A DNA stretch of 64,000 bases from Sphingobacteriia bacterium. Its GTDB lineage: Bacteria; Bacteroidota; Bacteroidia; NS11-12g; UBA955. The stretch's first letter is position 1, and each line of letters begins with the position of its first letter. Position numbers and translations under genes: made by a program. Below the pieces are notes generated by a model. It was not told where the DNA came from. It ran no database searches and was given only the letters and a program-made list of their open reading frames with translations. Below are positions 53,447 to 63,937 of the stretch, piece by piece. The stretch is taken from NCBI GenBank assembly GCA_021151535.1, contig JAGKXC010000004.1, positions 25,877-89,876 on the forward strand, in the 5' to 3' direction.

Positions 53447-54800
53447 GAAGTTCAAATTTACTATTCCCATTGCATTAAATACAGCATACCAAAGAATATT
53501 CTTTCTGCCGTTCCTAAATAGAAGTGTATTGCTTTTCGGAGCGGTTACCATTTTATTATCAATAATGGGATTATTCCAAATACAAAACACATTTAACAAT
53601 CCAGCTCCTACAAATAGTCCAATTCCCCTTGCCAATTCAGCTAATTCTAAGACTTTTAATGTAGGCGCTGAAAGATTTTCTGAATATCTATGGCGATTAA
53701 AGAATAAACGTGTAATGATTGTTGCCAATCAAACTTCTATGGTTGGCAATCAACATTTAGTAGACACCTTATTAACCCTAGGCATTAAGATTGTTGGGGT
53801 ATTTGCTCCTGAACATGGGTTTCGGGGCGATGCGGCCAATGGTGAACATATTCAAAATCAAACTGATACCAAAACAGGGCTACCCATTTATTCTTTATAT
53901 GGTAAAAATTATAAACCCAGTAAAGAACAACTAGCACAAACCGATATCATAATTTTTGACATTCAAGATGTTGGAGCAAGGTTTTACACCTATTTAAGCA
54001 CCTTACATTTTGTTATGCAAGCTTGTGCGGAACATAAAAAGCAAATAATTGTTCTAGATAGACCCAATCCCAACGGATATTTCATAGATGGTCCTATGTT
54101 AGAACCTGAAAATGTTTCTATGGTTGGCATTCACCCAATCCCATTGATTCATGGTATGACATTGGGAGAAATGGCTTATATGATCATAGGTGAAAAATGG
54201 TTAAACATCATGTTGCCCATTAAATCCAAAGAAAAGGTTGCACCCATTCAGATTGACTATTCAGGGATAAACCTGGTAGTTGTACCATGTGCTAATTGGA
54301 TTAGAGAAAATGGATATAATCTACCTATTCCCCCATCGCCAAATTTACCAAACCAAAACGCTATTTTGCTTTACCCTACTTTGGGCCTTCTGGAAGGAAC
54401 GGTAATGAGTATGGGCAGAGGAACAAATCATCCCTTTGAATGTTTTGGTGCACCGTGGCTAAAACAAGGGAATTACCAATTTACACCAGAAAACATACCA
54501 GGAAAGGCTATAAATCCGCCTTATTTGGGGAAAATCTGTAGAGGTGTTCTTCTTGAAGATTTCGGTACTGGTTATTTGCGCAGTTATAAACAACTTTATG
54601 TTGAATGGTTAATAATGTTAAAGAAGGAATGTCCCGATAGTATAACATTTTTTAATCCATTCTTTACAAAATTGGCAGGTACTAAAAAATTCCAAAAGAT
54701 GATTGAACAAGGAAAATCTGCACAAGAGATTAGAAGTTCGTGGCTACCAGAAATTTCAGCTTTTGAAGCAAAGCGTAAGAAATACTTACTTTATCCTTAA
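53445..54800 (+). CDS. DUF1343 family protein (NamZ-like exo-N-acetylmuramidase, GH171)
   Basis: The product is 451 residues with an N-terminal hydrophobic segment (about 27-45) that should direct export. The DUF1343 core starts near residue 80: KRVMIVANQTSMVG, VGVFAPEHGFRGDAANGEHI, LPIYSLYGKNYKPS, DIIIFDIQDVGARFYTYLSTL, VLDRPNPNGYFIDGPML, HGMTLGEMAYMI and GRGTNHPFECFGAPWL. The Bacillus member NamZ cleaves terminal N-acetylmuramic acid from peptidoglycan fragments, so cell-wall recycling is likely. The ATG at 53445 shares its first two bases with the start codon of the divergent permease gene; a later start (for example a TTG near 53529) cannot be excluded. Confidence 0.87.
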   Translation: MKFKFTIPIALNTAYQRIFFLPFLNRSVLLFGAVTILLSIMGLFQIQNTFNNPAPTNSPIPLANSANSKTFNVGAERFSEYLWRLKNKRVMIVANQTSMVGNQHLVDTLLTLGIKIVGVFAPEHGFRGDAANGEHIQNQTDTKTGLPIYSLYGKNYKPSKEQLAQTDIIIFDIQDVGARFYTYLSTLHFVMQACAEHKKQIIVLDRPNPNGYFIDGPMLEPENVSMVGIHPIPLIHGMTLGEMAYMIIGEKWLNIMLPIKSKEKVAPIQIDYSGINLVVVPCANWIRENGYNLPIPPSPNLPNQNAILLYPTLGLLEGTVMSMGRGTNHPFECFGAPWLKQGNYQFTPENIPGKAINPPYLGKICRGVLLEDFGTGYLRSYKQLYVEWLIMLKKECPDSITFFNPFFTKLAGTKKFQKMIEQGKSAQEIRSSWLPEISAFEAKRKKYLLYP

Positions 54801-54805
54801 AGGGG

Positions 54806-54859
54806 GTGTATCATAAAAAAAGGCCACCTATTCATAGATGGCCTTTTTTTATGATACAC
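54806..54859. terminator. Very long bidirectional terminator
   Basis: An inverted repeat of about 25 bp with a single internal mismatch (arms GTGTATCATAAAAAAAGGCC and its complement), with a short loop near 54831-54834, lies between the DUF1343 gene and accC. The central GGCC stem with A7/T7 tracts is the terminator proper. Confidence 0.88.
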
Positions 54860-54865
54860 AAATAC

Positions 54866-56203
54866 TTATTTGATTTCGAAGGTATTCATGAAAGCGGTAG
54901 TAAAATTACCTGCTTTGAAATCTTCATTATCCATCAATTGTAAATGCAAAGGTATGGTTGTTTTTACACCTTCTACAATAAATTCACCTAAAGCACGCTT
55001 CATCTTAACTATCGCTTCTTCACGGGTTTGCGCAGAAACAATCAATTTAGCGATCATAGAATCATAGAACGGCGGAATTGAATAACCAGCATAGATATGG
55101 GTATCTACGCGCACTCCATGTCCACCAGGGCGATTCAACGAAGTAATCTTACCTGGACTTGGACGGAAATTGGCATAAATATCTTCTGCATTAATTCTAC
55201 ATTCGATGGCATGTTTGGTTGGTTCATAGTCTTTACCCGAAATAGGTTGACCGGCAGCGATTAGAATCTGCTCTTTAACCAAATCATAGTTAATTACTTC
55301 TTCTGTAACTGGATGTTCTACCTGAATACGGGTATTCATCTCCATGAAATAGAAATTTCTATGTTTATCAACCAAGAACTCTACAGTTCCAACACCTTCA
55401 TAATTGATAATTTGTGCTGCGGCTTTAGCTGCTGCACCCATTTTTGCTCTTAATTCAGGCGTCATAAATGGCGAAGGTGTTTCTTCCAATAACTTTTGGT
55501 GACGACGTTGAATGCTACAATCGCGCTCAGACAAATGGCAAACTTTACCATATTGGTCTCCAGCGATCTGAATTTCAATATGACGTGGTTCTTCAATGTA
55601 TTTTTCCATGTAAAGACCATCGTTACCAAAAGCAGCTCCTGCTTCTTGTTTGGCGCTATTCCATGCGTTTTCAACTTCATCTTCTTTCCAGATGATACGC
55701 ATACCTCTACCACCACCACCAGCAGTTGCCTTAATGATTACAGGATAACCACATTCAGCGGCAACAGTTTTGGCTTGTTCAATACTATCCAATAATCCAT
55801 CAGAACCAGGAATGGTTGGCACTCCTGCTTTTTTCATGGTATCTTTAGCATTGCTCTTATCGCCCATAGAATCAATTTGTTCAGGTGTTGCACCAATAAA
55901 CTTAATTCCATGATCGCGACATAAAGCGCTAAACTTGCTATTCTCACTTAAGAATCCGTATCCGGGATGTATCGCATCTGCATTTGTAACTTCTGCAGCA
56001 GCCAACAATCTAGACATATTAAGGTAACTGTCTTTACTTTGTGGCGGTCCGATACAAACCGCTTCATCGGCGAAACGTACATGCAAACTATCCTTATCTG
56101 CAGTTGAATAAACAGCTACAGTTTTCACACCCATTTCTTTACAGGTGCGGATAATACGCAATGCAATCTCACCGCGGTTAGCGATTAGAATCTTTTTAAA
56201 CAT
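54866..56203 (-). CDS. accC: Biotin carboxylase subunit
   Basis: The product is 445 residues. It begins [31 protein letters not shown], with the ATP-grasp glycine loop [16 protein letters not shown], the biotin-carboxylase signature [32 protein letters not shown] and [17 protein letters not shown]. It carboxylates the biotin on AccB using ATP and bicarbonate. accB lies 9 bp upstream on the same strand. A carboxyltransferase beta subunit encoded at 57514-59058 may use the same carboxybiotin. Confidence 0.95.
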   Translation of the reverse strand: MFKKILIANRGEIALRIIRTCKEMGVKTVAVYSTADKDSLHVRFADEAVCIGPPQSKDSYLNMSRLLAAAEVTNADAIHPGYGFLSENSKFSALCRDHGIKFIGATPEQIDSMGDKSNAKDTMKKAGVPTIPGSDGLLDSIEQAKTVAAECGYPVIIKATAGGGGRGMRIIWKEDEVENAWNSAKQEAGAAFGNDGLYMEKYIEEPRHIEIQIAGDQYGKVCHLSERDCSIQRRHQKLLEETPSPFMTPELRAKMGAAAKAAAQIINYEGVGTVEFLVDKHRNFYFMEMNTRIQVEHPVTEEVINYDLVKEQILIAAGQPISGKDYEPTKHAIECRINAEDIYANFRPSPGKITSLNRPGGHGVRVDTHIYAGYSIPPFYDSMIAKLIVSAQTREEAIVKMKRALGEFIVEGVKTTIPLHLQLMDNEDFKAGNFTTAFMNTFEIK

Positions 56204-56212
56204 AAGTTAAAA

Positions 56213-56695
56213 TTAAGCTGGTTCTACCAAGAAAAGAGGTTGATCGTATTCAACAGGAGTTGCATTATCAACCAATACTTTTACAATTTTACCAGAAATT
56301 TCGCTTTCAATTTCATTAAACAACTTCATTGCCTCAATGATACAAACTACTTTACCTGGTTTCACATCATCACCTACATTCACAAATGCAGGAGAATCAG
56401 GATTAGGAGTTCTGTAGAATGTTCCAACCATTGGCGATTTGATGGTAATCAAATTGTCTGCCTTTGCAGGTGCAGCAGATACGGCTTCTGGAGCCGCAGT
56501 TGCAGCCGCAGCTACTGGAGCTGGAGCAGCAATGGCCATGGGTTGAGGAGCAACAGCAGTTGTGATTTGTGCAGTTGTAATTTGTGCTGGGTTTTTCTTG
56601 ATTGCAATTTTGAAATCTTTTTGACTGATTTCAACCTCATCTACGCCACTAGTAGAAACGAATTTGATGAGAGCTTGTATCTCTTTTAAGTCCAT
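56213..56695 (-). CDS. accB: Biotin carboxyl carrier protein
   Basis: The product is 160 residues. A short N-terminal helix region ([24 protein letters not shown]) is followed by an Ala/Pro-rich flexible linker (about 36-79). The biotinyl domain reads [47 protein letters not shown]124 in EAMK is the biotin attachment site. It carries carboxybiotin between AccC and the carboxyltransferase. accC follows after 9 bp. Confidence 0.95.
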   Translation of the reverse strand: MDLKEIQALIKFVSTSGVDEVEISQKDFKIAIKKNPAQITTAQITTAVAPQPMAIAAPAPVAAAATAAPEAVSAAPAKADNLITIKSPMVGTFYRTPNPDSPAFVNVGDDVKPGKVVCIIEAMKLFNEIESEISGKIVKVLVDNATPVEYDQPLFLVEPA

Positions 56696-56840
56696 AAAAG
56701 AATTTAATTAGGAAGGCAAAGAAAATGAAAAAATGCCAAAAAACGACGAAAAACCTCTCGATTTTGGGTTTTTTATGCTTAAAAATGGCAAAAATTCATC
56801 AAAATCTGTGTTTTTAGGAATTTACCCCATTAAGTTATCC

Positions 56841-57491
56841 TTAAAATCTAAATTGAATACCTGCTTGAACTAATGCTTTAGCCATACCAAATTCTGCATA
56901 AAATCCAAATTTATCTGAAAAATGATTAGAATTTACTCCAAAGGTCAAATCTGCCCCAGGTGTTGTAAACGTAATAAAAGGGATATCCAAGTTTAAATCC
57001 GCTAATGTTTTTAATGGATTTGAAACCGAAGCATCTACAGAATTAAAACGTAATCCAAGTCCAATCCCCATATACGGATCCCATTTTGAACTGGGAGAAA
57101 AATGAAAATTGTACCGCAGGTTCACTGATTGAGTGCGATACTTAAATGCTACTTCCGTGGGGACATAACGTTGTAAATCATTATTAAAAACTGAATCAAT
57201 TGTAAGTACTGCATTTACATCAACACCTGCTTGAGCGTAATTAAGACCCAATCCGGATCTTCTGCCTAATCTCTTTTCTACTTTCAGAAAAACATTGTTC
57301 TTCTTATCTAAATCGTAATTTGAATAGTATTGTTTACTTAGATTCAAGATCCAATACATCGAATTCATTGTACCTAAACCTGCGTTAATCTGCCATTGGG
57401 GAATTTCAACATCCGAAGATTGATTAATTTGAGCAGATACGCTTCCATTAAATAGCAGTATGAAAGCCGCAATAGATACAATTCTTTTCAT
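56841..57491 (-). CDS. Outer-membrane beta-barrel protein
   Basis: The product is 216 residues with a signal peptide (MKRIVSIAAFILLFNGSVSAQ) and a barrel-like body: WQINAGLGTMNSMYWIL, LRYNFHFSPSSKWDPYMGIGLGLRF, FGFYAEFGMAKALVQAGIQFRF. The terminal Phe is the usual signal for outer-membrane insertion. The function is unknown. It sits between accB and the carboxyltransferase gene on the same strand, 22 bp after the latter, so it is probably co-transcribed with it. A weak hairpin (AAAAACC/GGTTTTT, 56749-56773) follows its stop. Confidence 0.75.
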   Translation of the reverse strand: MKRIVSIAAFILLFNGSVSAQINQSSDVEIPQWQINAGLGTMNSMYWILNLSKQYYSNYDLDKKNNVFLKVEKRLGRRSGLGLNYAQAGVDVNAVLTIDSVFNNDLQRYVPTEVAFKYRTQSVNLRYNFHFSPSSKWDPYMGIGLGLRFNSVDASVSNPLKTLADLNLDIPFITFTTPGADLTFGVNSNHFSDKFGFYAEFGMAKALVQAGIQFRF

Positions 57492-57513
57492 TGATTAAGT
57501 ATTTAATGCAAGA

Positions 57514-59058
57514 TTACAATGGAATGTTTCCGTGTTTCTTACGTGGATTTGATTTCACTTTGTTTTGCAATAATTCAAAGGCAGAAATCAATCGCTCGCG
57601 TGTTTCTTCTGGGAAAATCACTTCATCCACAAATCCTCTAGCTGCTGCCCGATACGGATTGGCAAACAAATCGCTGTATTCCTTTTCCTTTTCTTTCCAT
57701 GCTTGTTCTCTATTGGTTGCCGAATCGATATCTTTTTTAAAGATAATTTCCGCAGCTCCCTTCGCCCCCATTACCGCAATTTCAGCAGTAGGCCAGGCAA
57801 AATTCATATCTGCGCCAATATGCTTGGAATTCATTACATCATAGGCTCCACCGTATGCTTTTCTTGTTATTACCGTAATCCTCGGAACAGTTGCCTCACT
57901 AAATGCATAAAGCAATTTCGCTCCGTTTGTAATAATCGCATTCCATTCTTGATCGGTACCTGGTAAAAATCCTGGAACATCTTCAAACACCAATAAAGGA
58001 ATATTAAAAGCATCACAGAACCTTACAAATCGTGCACCTTTTTGACTGCTATGAACATCCAAAACTCCGGCTAAAAACGCAGGTTGATTGGCGACAATAC
58101 CAATTGATCTTCCAGCTAATCGTGCAAACCCAACAACTATATTTTCTGCAAAATTCTTGTGTACCTCAAAAAATGATTGATCATCAACAACATGATTAAT
58201 TACATCTTTAATATCATAGGGCTGATTTGGGTTTTCCGGAACAATATTCATTAAACCTGGACGTGATTCGTTACCGCCATGATATGGCAAAGATGGTGCT
58301 CGTTCCTCACAGTTTTGGGGAACATAGCCCATCAATTGACGGATAGATTGAATACAAGCTACTTCATTGGGCGATGTGAAATGAGCAACACCGCTTTTTG
58401 AACCATGCACCGAAGCACCACCTAATTGTTCAGATGATACATCTTCATTTGTAACCGTTTTTACTACATTTGGGCCTGTTACAAACATGTAACTGGTATT
58501 TTCAACCATATAAATAAAATCCGTTAACGCCGGAGAATATACAGCACCACCGGCACAAGGGCCCATAATTGCAGAAATTTGTGGCACTACACCACTTGAT
58601 TGAACATTCTTATAGAAAATATCCGCGTATCCACCCAATGATACTACCCCTTCTTGAATTCTTGCTCCTCCAGAATCATTTAGGCCGATTACCGGTGCAC
58701 CATTCTGAACAGCTAAGTCCATTACCTTACAAATTTTCTCAGCATGTGTTTCACTCAATGAACCACCAAATACTGTAAAATCCTGTGAAAAAACATAAAC
58801 AAATCTTCCATTGATTTTGCCGTATCCTGTTACAACTCCATCACCTAGAATTTGTTGTTTTTCCATTCCAAAATCATTAGAACGATGTGTTACAAAAGCA
58901 TCAATCTCATGAAATGTACCTTCATCCAATAACAAAGAAATTCTTTCACGTGCAGTGAGTTTACCTTTTTTATGTTGTGCTTCTACTCGCGCAGCACCGC
59001 CACCTAACAAAGATTCTTCTCTTTTTTGTTGCAATAGATCTCTTCTGTTTTCCATCAA
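57514..59058 (-). CDS. Acyl-CoA carboxylase carboxyltransferase beta subunit (propionyl-/methylmalonyl-CoA type)
   Basis: The product is 514 residues, in the length range of PccB. Key blocks are [106 protein letters not shown] and [40 protein letters not shown]. These are characteristic of propionyl-CoA carboxylase and sodium-pumping methylmalonyl-CoA decarboxylase alpha subunits; the two cannot be separated without membrane partners, and none are seen here. Proximity to accB/accC suggests a shared biotin-dependent enzyme. Confidence 0.9.
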   Translation of the reverse strand: MMENRRDLLQQKREESLLGGGAARVEAQHKKGKLTARERISLLLDEGTFHEIDAFVTHRSNDFGMEKQQILGDGVVTGYGKINGRFVYVFSQDFTVFGGSLSETHAEKICKVMDLAVQNGAPVIGLNDSGGARIQEGVVSLGGYADIFYKNVQSSGVVPQISAIMGPCAGGAVYSPALTDFIYMVENTSYMFVTGPNVVKTVTNEDVSSEQLGGASVHGSKSGVAHFTSPNEVACIQSIRQLMGYVPQNCEERAPSLPYHGGNESRPGLMNIVPENPNQPYDIKDVINHVVDDQSFFEVHKNFAENIVVGFARLAGRSIGIVANQPAFLAGVLDVHSSQKGARFVRFCDAFNIPLLVFEDVPGFLPGTDQEWNAIITNGAKLLYAFSEATVPRITVITRKAYGGAYDVMNSKHIGADMNFAWPTAEIAVMGAKGAAEIIFKKDIDSATNREQAWKEKEKEYSDLFANPYRAAARGFVDEVIFPEETRERLISAFELLQNKVKSNPRKKHGNIPL

Positions 59059-59121
59059 CGCAAAAATAACAATAATCCTTGTGTTTCAGGGAATATTCCG
59101 TTGTGAATTTAAGGAAATAAA

Positions 59122-59147
59122 AAAAGGCCCGATTACACGGGCCTTTT
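59122..59147 (-). terminator. Terminator after porV
   Basis: AAAAGGCCCG (59122-59131) pairs with CGGGCCTTTT (59138-59147) around ATTACA. Read on the minus strand it ends in a run of Ts, terminating porV transcription before the carboxyltransferase gene. Confidence 0.85.
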
Positions 59148-59168
59148 CGATTTTTATCAATTAAAATT

Positions 59169-60398
59169 CTATTTATCTGAAGAAAATGCGCCTATGTCAA
59201 ACAACAATGAAAAACGCATTTGATTTTGCAAAGGATGACGACTTGCAAAAGGTATCAAATATGCAGCATCAATAGTTAATGTTTGGTATTTAATACCAAA
59301 TCCAACTGTTGCATATTGTCTACCACCTTTTTGTTTTGCTTCATAAAATACACCCGCCCTTCCAACAAATTGATCATTATAGGTGTACTCTACTCCTCCA
59401 CCCATCATTATTTCATTCAATTCCTCTTTAACACCACCAGGAGCATCATAAAAAGATTGAACCATTCCTTGCACAACACCTACGTTGGGATCCATTCCTG
59501 CTAACAATACCTTTTCTCCATTGGCTGAAATTGAATCACCTCCATTAAACTTTTGCAAGTAATAAGGTCTTGTTGGCACCAACAACTTGTTGATATCAGC
59601 ATAAACACTAATTTTATTGTATTCATCAATTTCAGTTGAGTAACCTACCCCTAACTTTAAATTTGTTGGTAAGAAATCCATTTTTTCTTTGGACGAATAG
59701 GTCATTTTAGAACCTACATTCTGAATATTTAAACCAACCTTTAACTTATCATACTTTGGACCATTCTTAATTTCAGTTTTATAGGTAAAATTCACATCAC
59801 CAGCTCCACCAATGGCTGCTTTATAATCGATTCCACCAATGGCTCTATTTCCAGTAAGATTTGAATAAATAAAACGTAAATCAACTCCCCACGAGAAATT
59901 TTTATTCAACTTGATTGCACAACCTCCATCAAATGCGAACTCGTTTGGATTAAAATTACCTGTAGCATTGCCATCTACATCCGTAAACTGAATATTACCC
60001 AAAGAAAAATATCTAAATGATCCACCTACAGCAATATTGTCGCCCAACTTACCATAACCACTCAAATAACTAAAACCCACATCATCAACCAATTGTCTCA
60101 ACCATGGCGCATAAGAAAGTGAAAAACCACTTTTCTTGTTTGCAAAAACCAGATTAGACATATTCCAAGAAACGCTATTAGCATCAGGGCTGAACAACGC
60201 AACACCTGCATCGCCCATTGCCGCAGATCTACTGTCTGGAGTAATCGTTAAAAAGGGAACCATGGTAGTGATTGCATTTACCTCACCAGCCAATTTACCC
60301 GTTAAATCTTTCATACTTACTACTTGATTTTGGGCTTTAGCTGAATTAGCGGTAAATAAAATCGCCATTCCTAAAGAGAAATAAACTTTTATTTTCAT
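59169..60398 (-). CDS. porV: Type IX secretion outer-membrane protein PorV (LptO)
   Basis: The product is about 409 residues from the ATG at 60398 (signal peptide MKIKVYFSLGMAILFTANSAKAQ). PorV hallmarks are AITTMVPFLTITPDSRSAAMGDAGVA, NMSNLVFANKKSGFSLSYAPWLRQLVDDVGFSYLSGYGKL and a FadL-like barrel with FGIKYQTLTIDAAYLIPF near the end. PorV shuttles T9SS cargo from the translocon to the PorU sortase. It lies 89 bp downstream of porU on the same strand, the usual order in Bacteroidota. Confidence 0.92.
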   Translation of the reverse strand: MKIKVYFSLGMAILFTANSAKAQNQVVSMKDLTGKLAGEVNAITTMVPFLTITPDSRSAAMGDAGVALFSPDANSVSWNMSNLVFANKKSGFSLSYAPWLRQLVDDVGFSYLSGYGKLGDNIAVGGSFRYFSLGNIQFTDVDGNATGNFNPNEFAFDGGCAIKLNKNFSWGVDLRFIYSNLTGNRAIGGIDYKAAIGGAGDVNFTYKTEIKNGPKYDKLKVGLNIQNVGSKMTYSSKEKMDFLPTNLKLGVGYSTEIDEYNKISVYADINKLLVPTRPYYLQKFNGGDSISANGEKVLLAGMDPNVGVVQGMVQSFYDAPGGVKEELNEIMMGGGVEYTYNDQFVGRAGVFYEAKQKGGRQYATVGFGIKYQTLTIDAAYLIPFASRHPLQNQMRFSLLFDIGAFSSDK

Positions 60399-60487
60399 GT
60401 TCACAATGGGCAAAAATAAACCTTTGATAGAATGCATCCTAATGAAAAATTACAAGAGTGTAGAAATTAAACGCAAAAATCGCAAAA

Positions 60488-63400
60488 TCATTGTGTGCAA
60501 ATGATTTTACCAGCGCATTTTGATGTTAACCCATCCAATGTTCTAGCAGAAATTTGATATAGGTAAATGCCTGGAGTTAAATTATGAGAAATTGAAACCT
60601 CTCCACCTGATTCTACCTCATTTCTTAAATCAATTTGAATCTTACTCACAGCAAATGCCGCTTCAATATATTTACTTCCTTTCACAACAATATTGCCAGC
60701 CACATCGCTAATCTGCCAATCCAAATTTAAATCTTCTCCTGGCAATGTTTGCTCAATCCACAGTTTTGTATTTTGTTGAAACGGATTTGGGCTAGCACCA
60801 TGATTTTCAATCTTAAAGCTTCGAGCAGGAACCACAATTCCAAATGTTGAACCATCGCCATAATTATTGTAAATATCCCATACTTTGCATGTAAATGTGT
60901 GTTTTCCTGGCGATAAATTGTTCAGTGGTACGCGTAGAATTCCACTTCTAAATGAATTTACATCGTATTGAAAATATTGATTCACAATCATGGTTATTTC
61001 TGCCTCAGTATTTTCATCAATGATTAAAACCATATCTCTTCCAATCCCAGCACCGGTGGCATTAATTCCATTTTCATCATAAATACGAGCAACAAAATCT
61101 ACATTTTTTGCCACTGATCCACCAGCTCTAAAGGTAGTATCATGCAAAAATGCGCGTACTTCCGGACCGATCGTATCCGCTTTATTTAATTTTTCACTTC
61201 CGCCAAGTAAGAAATTATAAGCACCCGATGCATCAGTTTCCCCATTGTGTGCGTAAAACATCGCCCTGGCCTCACCCACATTATAACTAATATCTTTGGG
61301 GATTGAAAAAACCAATGTCCAATCGCCATTTACAACTGAAATCTGCCCATTATACAAAATGGTAGACAAATCCTTGAATTCCACCGTTGAGCCATTTCCA
61401 TCATTACCCAATGTGTACTGGCTTTTGGGTTTATCAAAAATTTTGGCCCAAAGCGTGCCATTAAAATTAACAAATTTCCCTTTTAATCGCTCATCGATAT
61501 GCCCCTTCATGGTTACCACTGAAAAGGCCTTTAATGTGTCTGCAAAAAATTGAGCATCTTTGGCTTGCACCGAATCAACTTTAATAAAATGATTAGGAAA
61601 TGCCAACTTCATACTCGCATCGCCCAATAATGCGAATTTTTTATCATCGTCTGTCTTATCCGGGCGATTTTTCAACTTCTGAAAAACATCACCAACCGTT
61701 GGCACCGACTCATTAGGCGCAGGAAAACCGTATTTCGTCCAAAAAGATCGATTGATCAATGAATTTGAACTCACATATACCAATCGAGTTGTAGTTAATG
61801 ATGCAATAGCGCCGCCGTTTGGATTCAAGACCGCCAATTCTCCGGCACTTTGAAATTTGGGATCATCGTATTTGGTAAACTCACAAGTAGCAGTAAAAAG
61901 CACAGGCATTGTGTAAGGATTGGACCAAGACTTAATGGTTGGAATATCTAAAAAAGCTTCCTGTCCCCAGCCTCTTTCGCCACCGTGACCTTGATAATTA
62001 ATAAACAAAGAACCCTCGTTAAAAGTACGATTAATTGCCGCTGTAACATCGGGATAACGTTCACTATTTCCATTCATTACTTGCTTATACGCATCGGCAT
62101 AAATTTTATTCACCTTAATGGCGGGATTGTTCTTGTATAGATAATCTGCATATTCTTCACTTTGATAAATGAATTCTGTTTCATAAATCTTATCTACATC
62201 GTCACTAGTAAATGTAACTTGAGAACGCCAAGGACCAAACGATTTTGGACTATCATAGCGCTTCAACTTTTCAACAAATGCATTGGCATCTTCCAATGTT
62301 CTAGCGGGAATTCTACCAACTGCCACGCCCAATTTATTCTTTTGGGTAATTTCAGGATCGCCCTGCCCTGCATCTAAATATCCGATATACTCATCCAAGC
62401 AGAAGATTGCCGCAGGACTTTGTCCATAAGATTGATACATTGGAACATAATTGGTATTAGATGGAGTGCGATCGAGCATATCATGAGAAGCCGCGCCAAT
62501 AATCGTTACATACTTCAATTCATTGCCGTTTGCAATGCTACTTTGCTTTGCCCATCGAATAAAATTGCGGATGGCCATAACATCTTGTTGACCCGCCGAG
62601 AATGCGTTATAAATTTCTACGGGCGATACGATGGCAACTTTCAACTGATCATGCGCAGTTCTATGTTCCTTTAATTTTGCAGCTGCCTCTATAAAATCTG
62701 GATGACTAATAATAATCAATTGTGCATTTCCGGCTAACTCAATATTGGATGAAGCTTTAATATTGCCGTCAAAATTTGGTAGGAACGCATCATTGGGATG
62801 AAATGCAATGATGGTGTTGCTTGATATTGAGTCAATTGCAGTAGCTAACAAATCACTTCCTACTTTTTCTGCAAACAAACCGCAGGGTTGATAAACATTT
62901 CCAACAGACCAAATAAATGGAGTTTGCGAACCACTTAACTGAAATTTAAATTCTACAATATCCAGCGAATTCCCCCAATTCCAATTGCGATAAACAATTT
63001 GTTTACCTTGGTAGGTTAGCCCCTTTTCAGCAAACCACTCAAAAAAATCTAAGTAGGCAGCTGATTTAGTATTCGGGCGATTTAATTGCAATTTGCATTG
63101 AATCATACCCGATAAATTGTTCAGCTTGTAAATCTTTGAAACGTAATTGTATTTATCATAAGATCCAATTGGAATCGGATTAACGGTATAGCGATAATTT
63201 ACACCATTTACCGTTGTAATTAAACTACCTGAATCTTCCTCTAATGCCCAGGCCGTATTAACGCGCAATATAGCCGAATCTACATCCAGTGGAATGGCTA
63301 TTTGAAATGTGCGATTGGTGGTTTCATTGCCTAGTTTTTCACCTAGCCAAACCCTTCCCATATCATTGAGATTCACAATATCAGAATCGTGAAATCCGCC

Positions 63401-63937
63401 TATGTAACCTGAACTTCGTTTTTCTTGAACATTAAAAGTTGGCTTGATGGCATTTGTAATGCGTTTTCCTGCAACTAAAGTTTCACCTATTATATAGGTA
63501 GAATTTTTGGCATATGGATTTGAATAATGTGTTATAGTGTTGAATGTATTCTCCATATCCTTAGCGGCGGTGGCATAAAACAAAATATAATCGCCCGAAT
63601 TCCATTGATTATCCGATCCTTTTTCAACCCAAATACTGATTTCAGGTGCTCGATCTAAAATTTCCTGCGAGTTGATTGATGAAATTTGTTCGCCTTGAAC
63701 CCCGAATAAATGAAGATTATCAATGTTACTCACATTCAAACCCCAATTTTTCAAATCCTGATAATTGATTTTATAAATGCCGGATTGGGCGATAGAAATC
63801 TTTGCCCAATTGCTCGTTGACATCCAACTTTGAGCAAATCCCTGCTTTGCAATAGAGCATGAACAAAGGAAAAAGAATATCCAATGTTTCAATTTTGATG
63901 TATATGCAAATTTTTTTAACACCATTGTTAGTTTCAA
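60488..63937 (-). CDS. porU: Type IX secretion system sortase PorU (C25 peptidase family)
   Basis: The product is 1149 residues with a signal peptide (about 1-35, ending QGFAQ; a second ATG is at codon 5). The C25 gingipain-like domain includes VAIVSPVEIYNAFSAGQQDVMAIRNFIRWA, LPDYVPMYQS-like loops, VAVGRIPARTLEDANAFVEKL, the catalytic His651 in INYQGHGGERGWGQ and the catalytic Cys685 in FTATCEFTKYDD. The C-terminal Ig-like part ends ASPNPFQQNTKLWIEQ ... LTPGIYLYQISART. PorU removes the sorting domain of T9SS cargo and attaches the protein to lipopolysaccharide. Several cargo candidates lie in this window. Confidence 0.93.
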   Translation of the reverse strand: MKLTMVLKKFAYTSKLKHWIFFFLCSCSIAKQGFAQSWMSTSNWAKISIAQSGIYKINYQDLKNWGLNVSNIDNLHLFGVQGEQISSINSQEILDRAPEISIWVEKGSDNQWNSGDYILFYATAAKDMENTFNTITHYSNPYAKNSTYIIGETLVAGKRITNAIKPTFNVQEKRSSGYIGGFHDSDIVNLNDMGRVWLGEKLGNETTNRTFQIAIPLDVDSAILRVNTAWALEEDSGSLITTVNGVNYRYTVNPIPIGSYDKYNYVSKIYKLNNLSGMIQCKLQLNRPNTKSAAYLDFFEWFAEKGLTYQGKQIVYRNWNWGNSLDIVEFKFQLSGSQTPFIWSVGNVYQPCGLFAEKVGSDLLATAIDSISSNTIIAFHPNDAFLPNFDGNIKASSNIELAGNAQLIIISHPDFIEAAAKLKEHRTAHDQLKVAIVSPVEIYNAFSAGQQDVMAIRNFIRWAKQSSIANGNELKYVTIIGAASHDMLDRTPSNTNYVPMYQSYGQSPAAIFCLDEYIGYLDAGQGDPEITQKNKLGVAVGRIPARTLEDANAFVEKLKRYDSPKSFGPWRSQVTFTSDDVDKIYETEFIYQSEEYADYLYKNNPAIKVNKIYADAYKQVMNGNSERYPDVTAAINRTFNEGSLFINYQGHGGERGWGQEAFLDIPTIKSWSNPYTMPVLFTATCEFTKYDDPKFQSAGELAVLNPNGGAIASLTTTRLVYVSSNSLINRSFWTKYGFPAPNESVPTVGDVFQKLKNRPDKTDDDKKFALLGDASMKLAFPNHFIKVDSVQAKDAQFFADTLKAFSVVTMKGHIDERLKGKFVNFNGTLWAKIFDKPKSQYTLGNDGNGSTVEFKDLSTILYNGQISVVNGDWTLVFSIPKDISYNVGEARAMFYAHNGETDASGAYNFLLGGSEKLNKADTIGPEVRAFLHDTTFRAGGSVAKNVDFVARIYDENGINATGAGIGRDMVLIIDENTEAEITMIVNQYFQYDVNSFRSGILRVPLNNLSPGKHTFTCKVWDIYNNYGDGSTFGIVVPARSFKIENHGASPNPFQQNTKLWIEQTLPGEDLNLDWQISDVAGNIVVKGSKYIEAAFAVSKIQIDLRNEVESGGEVSISHNLTPGIYLYQISARTLDGLTSKCAGKIICTQ

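Noticed and set aside
53447..53728. Longer permease product starting at 53728
   Set aside because: The added residues overlap the coding sequence of the divergent NamZ-like gene and do not resemble LolC/E N-termini; MNRWERLM at 53446 does.
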